Positions 15,404 to 22,595 of a stretch of 64,000 nucleotides of DNA are shown here, one piece after another. Under the pieces are notes generated by a model, which did not search any database, was not told the DNA's origin, and saw only the letters and a program-made list of their open reading frames with translations. Each line of letters starts with the position of its first letter. Position 1 is the first letter of the stretch. Source of the DNA: CAZDYP01 sp964509505 (lineage in GTDB: Bacteria; Chloroflexota; Anaerolineae; JACRMK01); NCBI GenBank assembly GCA_964509505.1, contig CAZDYP010000001.1:1-64000 (forward strand). The letters are read 5' to 3'. A program made the translations under genes and the position numbers.

Positions 15404-15994
15404 ATGATTTCACGATTGCGCGGTAAAACGATTGCGAAGGGCAGCGACCATTTGATGGTGGATGTGAACGGCATCGGCTTGAAGGTGCGCGCGCCGACGC
15501 CGTTGCTCGATACGGTGGCGACGCTCGGCAAAGAGGTGAACCTGTACACGCATCTGCGCCTCGCGGAGAATGGGCGCGAGATCGAAGCGATGTTGTTTGG
15601 CTTTGGTTCGCCCGAAGACTTGGCGCTGTTCGAGTTGTTGCTCACTGTATCGGGCGTGGGGCCCAAGGTGGCGCTGAGTGTGTTGTCGGCGGCGTCGGCG
15701 GATGCGGTGCGTGCGGCGATCATGCAGGGCAATGCGCAAGTGCTCACGCAATATCAAGGCATCGGCAAGAAGACTGCGGAGCGTATCGTCGTCGAATTGA
15801 AGAGCAAGATCAAGAGCATGGGCGCGGATGAGCTGATTGCCGTGTCTGCTACTGATAACGAAGCGGTTGCCGCCTTGACTGCGCTTGGTTACAGTGTGAT
15901 GGAGGCGCAGCGCGCATTGGCGTCGGTGGGGGATGAAGCGCAAACGACAGAGGACAAAGTGTTAGCGGCGTTGCGGTATTTGGGTGGGGCATAA
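15404..15994 (+). CDS. ruvA: Holliday junction DNA helicase subunit RuvA
   Basis: A 196-residue RuvA, close to the usual 190-205. The N-terminal OB fold (MISRLRGKTIAKGSDHLMVDVNGIG), the two helix-hairpin-helix motifs (VSGVGPKVALSVL and YQGIGKKTAERIVVEL) and the C-terminal RuvB-binding three-helix domain (ALTALGYSVMEAQRALASV) are all present. RuvA holds the four-way junction while RuvB drives branch migration. ruvB and ruvC are not adjacent. There is no Shine-Dalgarno sequence and a -10 box sits just upstream, so translation may start on a leaderless mRNA. A clear terminator follows. Confidence 0.95.
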   Translation: MISRLRGKTIAKGSDHLMVDVNGIGLKVRAPTPLLDTVATLGKEVNLYTHLRLAENGREIEAMLFGFGSPEDLALFELLLTVSGVGPKVALSVLSAASADAVRAAIMQGNAQVLTQYQGIGKKTAERIVVELKSKIKSMGADELIAVSATDNEAVAALTALGYSVMEAQRALASVGDEAQTTEDKVLAALRYLGGA

Positions 15995-16001
15995 AGAAGT
16001 A

Positions 16002-16026
16002 ATCAGTAAGCAGTAGTCAGTCGCCA
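16002..16026. repeat. Tandem word repeat after ruvA
   Basis: Copies of an AATCAGTAAGCAGTAGTCAGT word follow the ruvA stop codon. Same CAGTAGT family as in regulator B and after hisC. Confidence 0.6.
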
Positions 16027-16031
16027 GACAA

Positions 16032-16076
16032 AACGCAGCAACCTCGAAGTATGGGGGTTGCTGCGTTATGTTTTCA
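16032..16076 (+). terminator. Rho-independent terminator of ruvA
   Basis: AACGCAGCAACC (16032-16043) and GGTTGCTGCGTT (16056-16067) form a perfect 12-bp stem with a 12-base loop, followed by ATGTTTTC. Confidence 0.75.
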
Positions 16077-16097
16077 ATCTTCAACTTTCAACCTTAG

Positions 16098-16353
16098 ACA
16101 TTACGCAGTTCAACTGCGAAGAGGCGAAGGGCGCGAAGAAAAGCAAAAGAGTTCTTAGAAGCTGTTTTAAAAGCCCTTGCGAATCGAATTCGCGGCTACT
16201 CATCACAAAGTCCGCCTACGCGGACTACAAAAAATCAGCGTAGGCTGATTTCGCCATGCGTTGCAGCGATTTGTAATCGCCCGCCCGCGCCACTTTTAAA
16301 ACAATCTCTAAGCGGTCTTCGCCTCTTCGCGGTGAAACGGGTTCAACGGCGTA
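16098..16353. mobile_element. MITE-like nest of palindromes inside a larger inverted repeat
   Basis: The 385-nt gap after ruvA holds no gene. An inverted repeat of the GAAGAGGCGAAG family (16098-16140 with 16315-16353) is split by an element of about 150 bp. Its ends are TGTTTTAAAAG (16163-16173) and CTTTTAAAACA (16293-16303), with matching outer bases CTTAGA. Inside are palindromes GCGAATCGAATTCGC, AGTCCGCCTACGCGGACT, AATCAGCGTAGGCTGATT and GCGATTTGTAATCGC. It encodes nothing, so it looks like a non-autonomous miniature element moved by an enzyme elsewhere. Confidence 0.65.
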
Positions 16354-16379
16354 ACTCCTAACCTTCAACTTTCATAGCT

Positions 16380-18656
16380 TCATGGCAACCATGCCACCGG
16401 TCCCACTCCCTCCGTGTTGATTTGTTTCGTCGCGCCCGTTGTGATGTCCATGATCCACACGCCCGCTGGTACAGGCGGTTGTGATTGATCGTTGTTCGGA
16501 TAGGTGAGGTAAGTGTATGCGATGCGTTTGCCTTCGGGGGACCACGCATAGCTCGTGATGGTTTGCCCCACATCAGTTTGTTGGCGTGGAATTCTGCCAA
16601 GTGTGCGAAGCGGCGTGCCGCTCACACCGTCTCTGCCAACGGCGCTGCGGCGGTAGATGTTGATGGTTTCCCAACCGCTCAAACCGCCGCTGCCCAATGC
16701 GATGTGCGCGCCATCGGGACTGTACGAGAAACCGCGCGCGCGGTCATCGAAATAGAGCGCGATGAATTTGCCGAAGCCGCTGTTGAATGAGTCCGCTGTC
16801 ACGTAAGCGCCATGTCCATTGGCCACGCGCACGGTCAGCTCGCGTCCATCAGGCGACCATTGCGGCGAGTCGAGCAAACGCGCTTGCGCCATGCTCCATT
16901 CCATCGGCGTGAACTTGGGTGAGCTCGTGTTGGTGGAGAGTGGCGTCCACACATTGAGCCCTTGCGCGTTCATCAGGCGAATGGCGTTCTGGCGATACGA
17001 GAGCCAATCGCTGCCGCTGCCCGTTGGATTCGATGCGAAGGCGATACGCGCGCGGTTACCGCCATCGGGCGACCAGGCCGGATCATAACCGTCGTTCAAC
17101 TTGCGTGCGCCGGTGCCGTCGGCGTTCATCGTCCACACTTCGCCTTTGAGTTTGAAACGCTTGTGACTGTCCCATTGCAGATTGCGCTCGAATACAATCA
17201 GTGTGCCGTCGGCGTTCCATTGCGGCGCGTTGCCGTCGCTCAATTTTTGTATGCCATTGCTGTTGCGTTGGATCGTCCAGATTTCACCATTCTTCACGAA
17301 CACGGCGCGCGTGCCGTCGCGCGTCCAATCCCATTGCGTCGCGTTGCCATCCGTCAGCAATGTCTCGTTGGCGGTGCGTAGGTCACGAATGTAGGTTGAG
17401 CCAAAGCGGGTGAACATCAGCCCATTCGCCAATGCAGGCGTGGGCAATGCTGTGGGTGAAGCAGGAACAGGTGTGGCTGTGGGTGTGGGTTTGGGTGTGG
17501 GCGATGGAATTGGTGTGGCAGTTGGTCTGGCTGTCGGCGAGGGAATAGGCGTCGGCGGGATGGGGGTGGCGGTTGGCGTCGGCGGCAGTTGAATAAAAAT
17601 TTGTTCCGCGAACAGTGCGTTGTTCGTCGTCAAACGACCTAGCGCCAAGAGGCGTTGGCTGTTTTGCAAATCGTCCACCATCGCGGCGCGCGTGTCGCTG
17701 AAGTCAATACTCGTCGTTGGACTGAGCGCGATGATGGTATCGTTGTCGAGCGTGAGGATGCGCGTGGTGCGGTTGACATTTTTGAGTATGCCGTGGCGGG
17801 CGAGATAGCTGTCAGGCGCGACGACGCTTGCCGAGTCGCTGGCGATGAAGGGGCGTCCGCCTTGATATTGCACCGTGCCAATCACGCGCACGGGTTTGCT
17901 GATGCTCGTCGGGTCGGTGGGCTTCAACGGCAGCTCTTGGCCGGGGAAGAAGCTCGCCGCAACCCAGATGACGCCGCCGCTGGCATCTTTGAGCGTGAAC
18001 ACGGTCTTTGCAGTGGGCGCAGCATCTTTCAATTCTTTGTCGTTGTTTGCGCCGCGATATTCGCCGACGATCATCACCTCACGCCCGACGTACCGCGCAG
18101 GGTCGAGGCGAATCATGCTGAGGTTAGGCGAGTGATAGTAAGGAATACCGGTCAGCAACGCAGCCCAACGCCAGGCGTTGTTGACGCGATTGAGATAAAG
18201 GTGCGCGTATTCTTCGCGTCCGTCGCCCGTTTGCCAACGCGCCATGATAACACGCTCGCCGAATTTTTGCGCCCAGGTTGGTTCATACACGGCGCGGTTC
18301 AAATCAAGCGTGATAGTCGCGCCTTGTCGTATGGAGCGTAACGCGGCGAGGGCATCGTCCACGTTACGGTATTGTGTGCCTTCCGAGCGGTAGCGTGCGC
18401 TGATCCACACAGGCGTCAACAAATTTTTGAGTGACGCTTCATCGCTTTTCTCAATGGCGTTTTGTAAGTCGCGTAAAAACGCCGCATAAGGTTCAAGCGT
18501 CGCAGCGGGCGTAAGGGCGATAGTGGTCGTTGGGAGCAGGGTCGCTAGAGGAGGAATGGGCAGTGGCGTTGCGGGAGAAATTTCGCAGGCGATGAGGAGA
18601 GAGAACAGCAGAAAGCAGAACGAGAGTTTGGACAAGCGGACAAAGATTTTTTTCAT
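16380..18656 (-). CDS. Lipoprotein with Pro/Thr linker and TolB-like propeller
   Basis: A 758-residue secreted protein. The signal peptide ends in a lipobox (LLIAC), so it is probably membrane-anchored by lipid. The N-terminal part (about 50-350) has no known fold; a linker of about 50 residues rich in P, T and A (PTPTATPIPPTP repeats) follows; the C-terminal part has PD40/TolB-type blades (WDWTRDGTRAVFVKNGEIW, PQWSPDGRELTVRVA, YDPAWSPDG, YAWSPEGKRIAYTY). Such propellers bind partners at the cell surface. The start is supported by AGGAG five bases upstream. The Pro/Thr linker is typical of Chloroflexota secreted proteins. It is followed on the same strand by no gene; function unknown. Confidence 0.82.
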   Translation of the reverse strand: MKKIFVRLSKLSFCFLLFSLLIACEISPATPLPIPPLATLLPTTTIALTPAATLEPYAAFLRDLQNAIEKSDEASLKNLLTPVWISARYRSEGTQYRNVDDALAALRSIRQGATITLDLNRAVYEPTWAQKFGERVIMARWQTGDGREEYAHLYLNRVNNAWRWAALLTGIPYYHSPNLSMIRLDPARYVGREVMIVGEYRGANNDKELKDAAPTAKTVFTLKDASGGVIWVAASFFPGQELPLKPTDPTSISKPVRVIGTVQYQGGRPFIASDSASVVAPDSYLARHGILKNVNRTTRILTLDNDTIIALSPTTSIDFSDTRAAMVDDLQNSQRLLALGRLTTNNALFAEQIFIQLPPTPTATPIPPTPIPSPTARPTATPIPSPTPKPTPTATPVPASPTALPTPALANGLMFTRFGSTYIRDLRTANETLLTDGNATQWDWTRDGTRAVFVKNGEIWTIQRNSNGIQKLSDGNAPQWNADGTLIVFERNLQWDSHKRFKLKGEVWTMNADGTGARKLNDGYDPAWSPDGGNRARIAFASNPTGSGSDWLSYRQNAIRLMNAQGLNVWTPLSTNTSSPKFTPMEWSMAQARLLDSPQWSPDGRELTVRVANGHGAYVTADSFNSGFGKFIALYFDDRARGFSYSPDGAHIALGSGGLSGWETINIYRRSAVGRDGVSGTPLRTLGRIPRQQTDVGQTITSYAWSPEGKRIAYTYLTYPNNDQSQPPVPAGVWIMDITTGATKQINTEGVGPVAWLP

Positions 18657-18770
18657 GACGGCTCCTGGTGCGCGCTCGCGTGCGCGTCATGAATAGTTTA
18701 GCGGGGAGTGCTAGGCGTGTCAATGGCATCACCCTTCAGGTTTCGCGTTTCACGTGGCGCGGTTTATGTG

Positions 18771-20177
18771 TCATGGCTTCTCCTTCAGCCACACCGTAAA
18801 CGTGCTGCCCTTGCCCAGTTCGCTCTCAACCTCGATGCGACCGCCGTGCGCTTGCGCGATCCATTGAGCGATGGACAAGCCCAGTCCCGTGCCGCCTTGC
18901 GCGCGTGTGCGCGCTTTGTCCACACGATAGAAGCGCTCGAAGATGTGCGGCACATCCTCCGAGGGGATGCCGAGCCCCGTGTCGCTTACGCTAAAGCCGA
19001 CCTCGCCGCTTTGTTTACGGATTGCCAATTGAATCTCGCCGCTCGGCGTGTATTTAATCGCGTTCTCGACTAGATTCAACAGCAATTGTTTCAAGCGATC
19101 AGGATCGCCCTCGACGAGGGCTTGGTCTTCGTGTCCGAGCGTCACCCTCAAATCGCCGTTGCGTCCAGTCGTCATTACACGCGCTTGGCGATACACTTCG
19201 AGCATCAACGTATCGAGCTCAACCGTTTCCTTCTTTAACATGGTCGCGCCTGCGTCGCTTTGCGCCAACAACAACAAATCAGAGATCAGGCGCGTCATAC
19301 GTTGCGCTTCTTGCTCGATAGCGTCATACACAGCTTGCGCATCGGGGGGAGCGAGCTTTTGCAACAGGGCAAGCTGGCCGCGGATGATAGTCAAGGGCGT
19401 GCGCAGCTCGTGCGAGAGGTCAGCGATGAAGCGCTGTTGGGCGCGGAACAAATTCTCCAAGCGCCCCAACATTTCGTTAAAGGTGATGGCGAGACGATCT
19501 ACTTCATCGCCTTTGTACGTTTCGGGAACGCGTTGGGCGAGGTCGGGCGTGCGGGCGATGGCTCGCGCCGTGCGGGTGATGCGGTCAATCGGCTTGAGCG
19601 CGGAGCCTGCCAGCGCGTAGCCAATCACGGCGACGATGGCGATGGCGGAGAGTGAGCCAACGATTAACAGTAATGCTAGACGATTGAGGGTCAGCTCGTT
19701 GCGCCGCAGCGAGCTGGCAATCTGGATGACGCCGACGACATTTTGATCAATCGTCAAAGGCGCGGTCAACAGGCGGAAGCGCTCACGCTCTTCCCAGAGG
19801 AATGTCGAATAAGTAAACTGTTTGTTGCGGGCGGCGGCGAACAACGTGGCATCGCGCGGTAGCGATGCGTTGCCGAGGTTTTCCGAATGTGCTAACGCAT
19901 TGCCATCGGTGGAGGAAATTTGTACGAGTAAATCTGTCGTGGAGATGACATCGCGCGGAATGATGAGCGGCGCGCGTCCGAAAAAGCGTTGGCGAAATGA
20001 AGTGAGCAACGCCGTTTGCACTTGGTCGCGTTGCGCGTCGAGCTCGGCGTCGAGCTCATTACGCAAATTGAACGCGACAGCCCCATACAACAGCAAGCTG
20101 AAAATCGTGACGACGATGGCGAGCAGCCCACTATACCAAAGGGTAAGGCGAAGGCGGATAGACATAAAACGCGTCAT
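18771..20177 (-). CDS. Sensor histidine kinase with HAMP domain
   Basis: A 468-residue membrane kinase: transmembrane helices at about 14-36 and 168-190 enclose an extracytoplasmic sensor of about 130 residues, then a HAMP domain (190-245), the HisKA box with phospho-acceptor His256 (DLSHELRTPLTIIRG), and HATPase motifs N (NLVENAIKYT), G1 (SDTGLGIP), F (IFERFYRVDKA) and G2 (GGTGLGLSIAQWI). It autophosphorylates and signals to the OmpR-type regulator encoded just upstream on the same strand. The signal is unknown. A hairpin made of 'tgtcaagtgtc' words separates the two genes. Confidence 0.93.
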   Translation of the reverse strand: MTRFMSIRLRLTLWYSGLLAIVVTIFSLLLYGAVAFNLRNELDAELDAQRDQVQTALLTSFRQRFFGRAPLIIPRDVISTTDLLVQISSTDGNALAHSENLGNASLPRDATLFAAARNKQFTYSTFLWEERERFRLLTAPLTIDQNVVGVIQIASSLRRNELTLNRLALLLIVGSLSAIAIVAVIGYALAGSALKPIDRITRTARAIARTPDLAQRVPETYKGDEVDRLAITFNEMLGRLENLFRAQQRFIADLSHELRTPLTIIRGQLALLQKLAPPDAQAVYDAIEQEAQRMTRLISDLLLLAQSDAGATMLKKETVELDTLMLEVYRQARVMTTGRNGDLRVTLGHEDQALVEGDPDRLKQLLLNLVENAIKYTPSGEIQLAIRKQSGEVGFSVSDTGLGIPSEDVPHIFERFYRVDKARTRAQGGTGLGLSIAQWIAQAHGGRIEVESELGKGSTFTVWLKEKP

Positions 20178-20240
20178 CTGTCATGTGTCAAGTGTCTTGC
20201 GCCTCGCTTGCCGTGCCACATGACACTTGACACATGGCAC
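20178..20240. repeat. Inverted word repeat between response regulator and kinase genes
   Basis: TGTCATGTGTCAAGTGTC and GACACTTGACACATGGCA are near-perfect complements around a GC-rich loop. Same family as the repeat at 63822-63907. It could form a stem in the shared mRNA and tune the amount of kinase made. Confidence 0.7.
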
Positions 20241-20242
20241 GG

Positions 20243-20917
20243 TCATTCTTCGCGGAGAGCATAGCCCGCGCCGCGCACGGTTTGGATGAGACGGGGTTCG
20301 CTGCCCGCTTCCAGTTTGTTGCGTAGATAGCGGATATAGACCTCGATGATGTTCGATTCGCCGCCGAAATCGTAATCCCAGATGCGCTCGTAAATGAGGT
20401 CGCGCGTCAGCACCTGACGCGGATGCAGCATGAACAATTCGAGCATGGCGAACTCTTTGTTGGTCAGCTCGATTTTGCGTTGACCCCGGTTCACTTCGCG
20501 CGTGCTTTGATCGAGCGTCAAGTCGGCGTACCGCAGCACCGTTTGTTCGGTGGGTTTACGGCGGCGCAATAAGGCGCGAATGCGCGCGTACAATTCATTG
20601 AAGGCGAACGGCTTCGTGAGATAATCGTCGGCGCCTGCGTCCAAGCCGTGCACTTTGTCGCTGACTTGATCGCGCGCCGTCAGCATTAGAATCGCCACGT
20701 CGCCTGCCGAGCGCAATCGCCGACAGACCTCGAAGCCGTCCAAGCCGGGTAGCATCACATCGAGGATGACGAGCGCGGGCGGATAATCGCGGGCTCTGGC
20801 AAGACCGTCCTCGCCATTGGCGGCGGTATCCACAGTGTAGCCCTCGTAGATTAAGCCACGCTTAATCACGTCTAAAATTTTGGGTTCGTCTTCGACGATG
20901 AGGATACGTTCGCTCAT
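20243..20917 (-). CDS. OmpR/PhoB-family response regulator
   Basis: A 224-residue two-domain regulator. The receiver domain has the acidic pair at 9-11 (VEDEP), phospho-acceptor Asp53 (VILDVMLPGLDG), the switch Thr/Ser (LTARD) and Lys in LTKPFAFNEL. The C-terminal winged helix (KIELTNKEFAMLELFMLHP, ESNIIEVYIRYLRNKLE, TVRGAGYALRE) is of the OmpR/PhoB class. It is transcribed ahead of the histidine kinase, with which it forms a two-component system. The targets cannot be told, but the potassium-uptake genes lie directly upstream on the same strand. Confidence 0.94.
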   Translation of the reverse strand: MSERILIVEDEPKILDVIKRGLIYEGYTVDTAANGEDGLARARDYPPALVILDVMLPGLDGFEVCRRLRSAGDVAILMLTARDQVSDKVHGLDAGADDYLTKPFAFNELYARIRALLRRRKPTEQTVLRYADLTLDQSTREVNRGQRKIELTNKEFAMLELFMLHPRQVLTRDLIYERIWDYDFGGESNIIEVYIRYLRNKLEAGSEPRLIQTVRGAGYALREE

Positions 20918-20983
20918 AGTTTGTGCATCCCTTTGTCAGTCAACATACACGCTTCTTCTTGAGTAACCCGATGGGGGGATGCG

Positions 20984-21643
20984 TCACTGCCCCAAAACGA
21001 TTTGGCGCACATAAGACTCACTGCGTATCGAAGTCGCAATCACTAATTCGTCGTTGGCCTCGAATACCGTGTCGGCTGGCGGCACGCGCCCTTCGCCTTT
21101 GCGAATCAACAAAGCGACGACGGCATCCTGCGGCAAATGGAGGTCGCGCAACTTTTTGCCGATGATGGGCGACTTGGTCGGCACAGTGATTTCGACGATT
21201 TCGACGTTGGTGCCGCGCATCGCTGCGATGTGAACTAACGAGGTCTTGGGCAACATCTCCTCAATTTTGGTGAGGATGGTGTCGGTGGTGCTGACCGTCG
21301 CATCCACGCTCAATTGCTTGAAAATTTTTTCGTTCTTCGGGTTGTTGATGCGCGCAATGGTGCGCGGCACTTTGAAGCGTGTCTTGGCGAGTTGGCACGC
21401 GATGAGGTTGATTTCGTCGTCACCGGTTGCGGCGACGACGACATCCGCGCGTGCGACGCCAGCCTCTTCTAGCACCGACAGCTCGCAGCCATCGCCGCGC
21501 AGCGTAACCGCGCCGAGGTCTTCGTCAATGATGCGGGCGCGTTCGGCGTCGCATTCTAGCACGGCAACCTCATGCCCGCTCTCGACCAGCTCTTTCGCCA
21601 AGTAATAGCCGACCTTGCCGCCGCCAATGATTACGGCATACAT
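20984..21643 (-). CDS. trkA: TrkA/KtrA-type RCK potassium-uptake regulator
   Basis: A 219-residue RCK protein: N-terminal Rossmann domain with GGGKVGYYLA and the adenosine-binding acidic residue in LECD, then a TrkA-C domain (PIIGKKLRDLHLPQDAVVALLIRKG). Such proteins bind NAD(H), ATP/ADP or c-di-AMP and gate a potassium channel or transporter. The start at 21643 is preferred because AGGA lies seven bases upstream; a GTG at 21649 is less likely. No TrkH/KtrB membrane partner is seen here, while a second RCK protein, UspA and a KimA-type transporter are adjacent, so regulation of KimA or of a distant channel are both possible. Confidence 0.9.
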   Translation of the reverse strand: MYAVIIGGGKVGYYLAKELVESGHEVAVLECDAERARIIDEDLGAVTLRGDGCELSVLEEAGVARADVVVAATGDDEINLIACQLAKTRFKVPRTIARINNPKNEKIFKQLSVDATVSTTDTILTKIEEMLPKTSLVHIAAMRGTNVEIVEITVPTKSPIIGKKLRDLHLPQDAVVALLIRKGEGRVPPADTVFEANDELVIATSIRSESYVRQIVLGQ

Positions 21644-21716
21644 AGTCACATCCTGAATGAATAATTGAGCGACAACAGAAGACCAACGATGGAGAATGAT
21701 TCCCGTCGCCTGTTCA

Positions 21717-22109
21717 CTATTGCACCGACTTCATAATGTCCTTTGCTGCCAGCAGCGTCGGGCAGACGACTTCGATGAGTCCTTGCTCATGGAAAACTTG
21801 CCCGCGCCCATCGTCGCGCACGCGCGCAATGCAACGCTTGACGTTGAAGACAACTTTGGCGACTTGCGCCGCCATCAGGTTGGTGTTGTCGTCGTTGGTG
21901 GCGGCGATGAACAGGGCGGCTTTGTCCGCGCCAGCTTTACGCATGGCGTCTTGGTCAATGCCGATGCCGAGCACAGCTTCACATCCCACAGGGAGGCGGT
22001 TAAATGCTTCGGGGCGGCGGTCAATGATCGTGATGTGATGGTTTTGCTGTTTCAAGAGGCGTGCGCACTGCAAGCCAAAGCGACTCAAGCCGACAATCAC
22101 GACGTTCAT
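21717..22109 (-). CDS. TrkA-N domain (RCK Rossmann) protein
   Basis: A 130-residue single Rossmann domain with the nucleotide motif GLSRFGLQCARLL, the acidic residue in IIDRRPE, and FIAATNDDNTNLMAAQVAKVVF, typical for TrkA-N/RCK domains; the TrkA-C half is absent. Its ATG overlaps the stop of the UspA-like gene by 4 nt, implying coupled translation. With the full-length RCK gene 73 nt downstream it may form a hetero-oligomeric gating ring. GLSRFG replaces the usual GxGxxG first glycine pattern (GxSxxG), which may alter nucleotide binding. Confidence 0.85.
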   Translation of the reverse strand: MNVVIVGLSRFGLQCARLLKQQNHHITIIDRRPEAFNRLPVGCEAVLGIGIDQDAMRKAGADKAALFIAATNDDNTNLMAAQVAKVVFNVKRCIARVRDDGRGQVFHEQGLIEVVCPTLLAAKDIMKSVQ

Positions 22110-22555
22110 GTGTGAGACTCCGTGTTATGCTCGAAAGGTTCACGCACCAACCAGACACGACAGGTGGCGTGATTGAGAATGTAGTTCGAATTTTTGCTGA
22201 GGTAGAATGTGCCGAAGCGCGTGCGATAGGGCAAGCCCATGATGAGGAGGTCCACGTTGCGGCGTGTGGCTTCGTCCACCACGGCGACGCCCGCGACGCG
22301 CGCTTGCAACAATTCGGCGTGAACTTCAAAACCGAAATGGTGTGCTTGTTGTTCGGCGTGTTCTAACACACGCTCGCCGTGCATCGTTTTGTCTGGCAAT
22401 TCGGCGTCGAGCGGCAGCGCGCGCGGCACCTCGACGACATGCATGACCGTCACGCGGCTCTTATTTTTCTTGGCGATGAGGCCCGCGAGCTGCAACGCTT
22501 CATCGTCGCACTGCCCGCCATTAATGGGAACTAAAATGTGCGAAATTTTTTCCAT
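22106..22555 (-). CDS. Universal stress protein (UspA family)
   Basis: A 149-residue single-domain UspA protein starting MEKISHILVPING at an ATG 41 nt after the KimA stop. The ATP-loop region GLPYRTRFGTFYLSKNSNYILNHATCRVWLV follows the family pattern (G-2x-G-9x-G-S/T) but is altered, so ATP binding is uncertain. Longer frames reaching 22720 would overlap kimA and are rejected. Usp proteins often regulate transport and stress responses; here it is coupled to an RCK protein and follows a transporter that itself carries Usp-like domains. Confidence 0.85.
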   Translation of the reverse strand: MEKISHILVPINGGQCDDEALQLAGLIAKKNKSRVTVMHVVEVPRALPLDAELPDKTMHGERVLEHAEQQAHHFGFEVHAELLQARVAGVAVVDEATRRNVDLLIMGLPYRTRFGTFYLSKNSNYILNHATCRVWLVREPFEHNTESHT

Positions 22556-22564
22556 AGGGATATT

Positions 22565-22594
22565 GTAGGGCAAATTGCCAATTTGCCCTACACC
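22565..22594. repeat. Palindromic 'gtagggcaaattg' repeat between kimA and uspA
   Basis: TGTAGGGCAAATTG is followed by its complement CAATTTGCCCTACA with almost no loop, forming a long hairpin in the 40-nt junction. Longer relatives occur at 25590-25750. Confidence 0.75.
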
Positions 22595-22595
22595 A

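Noticed and set aside
16098..16353. Complete insertion sequence
   Set aside because: No transposase or fragment of one is encoded; it is at most a non-autonomous element.
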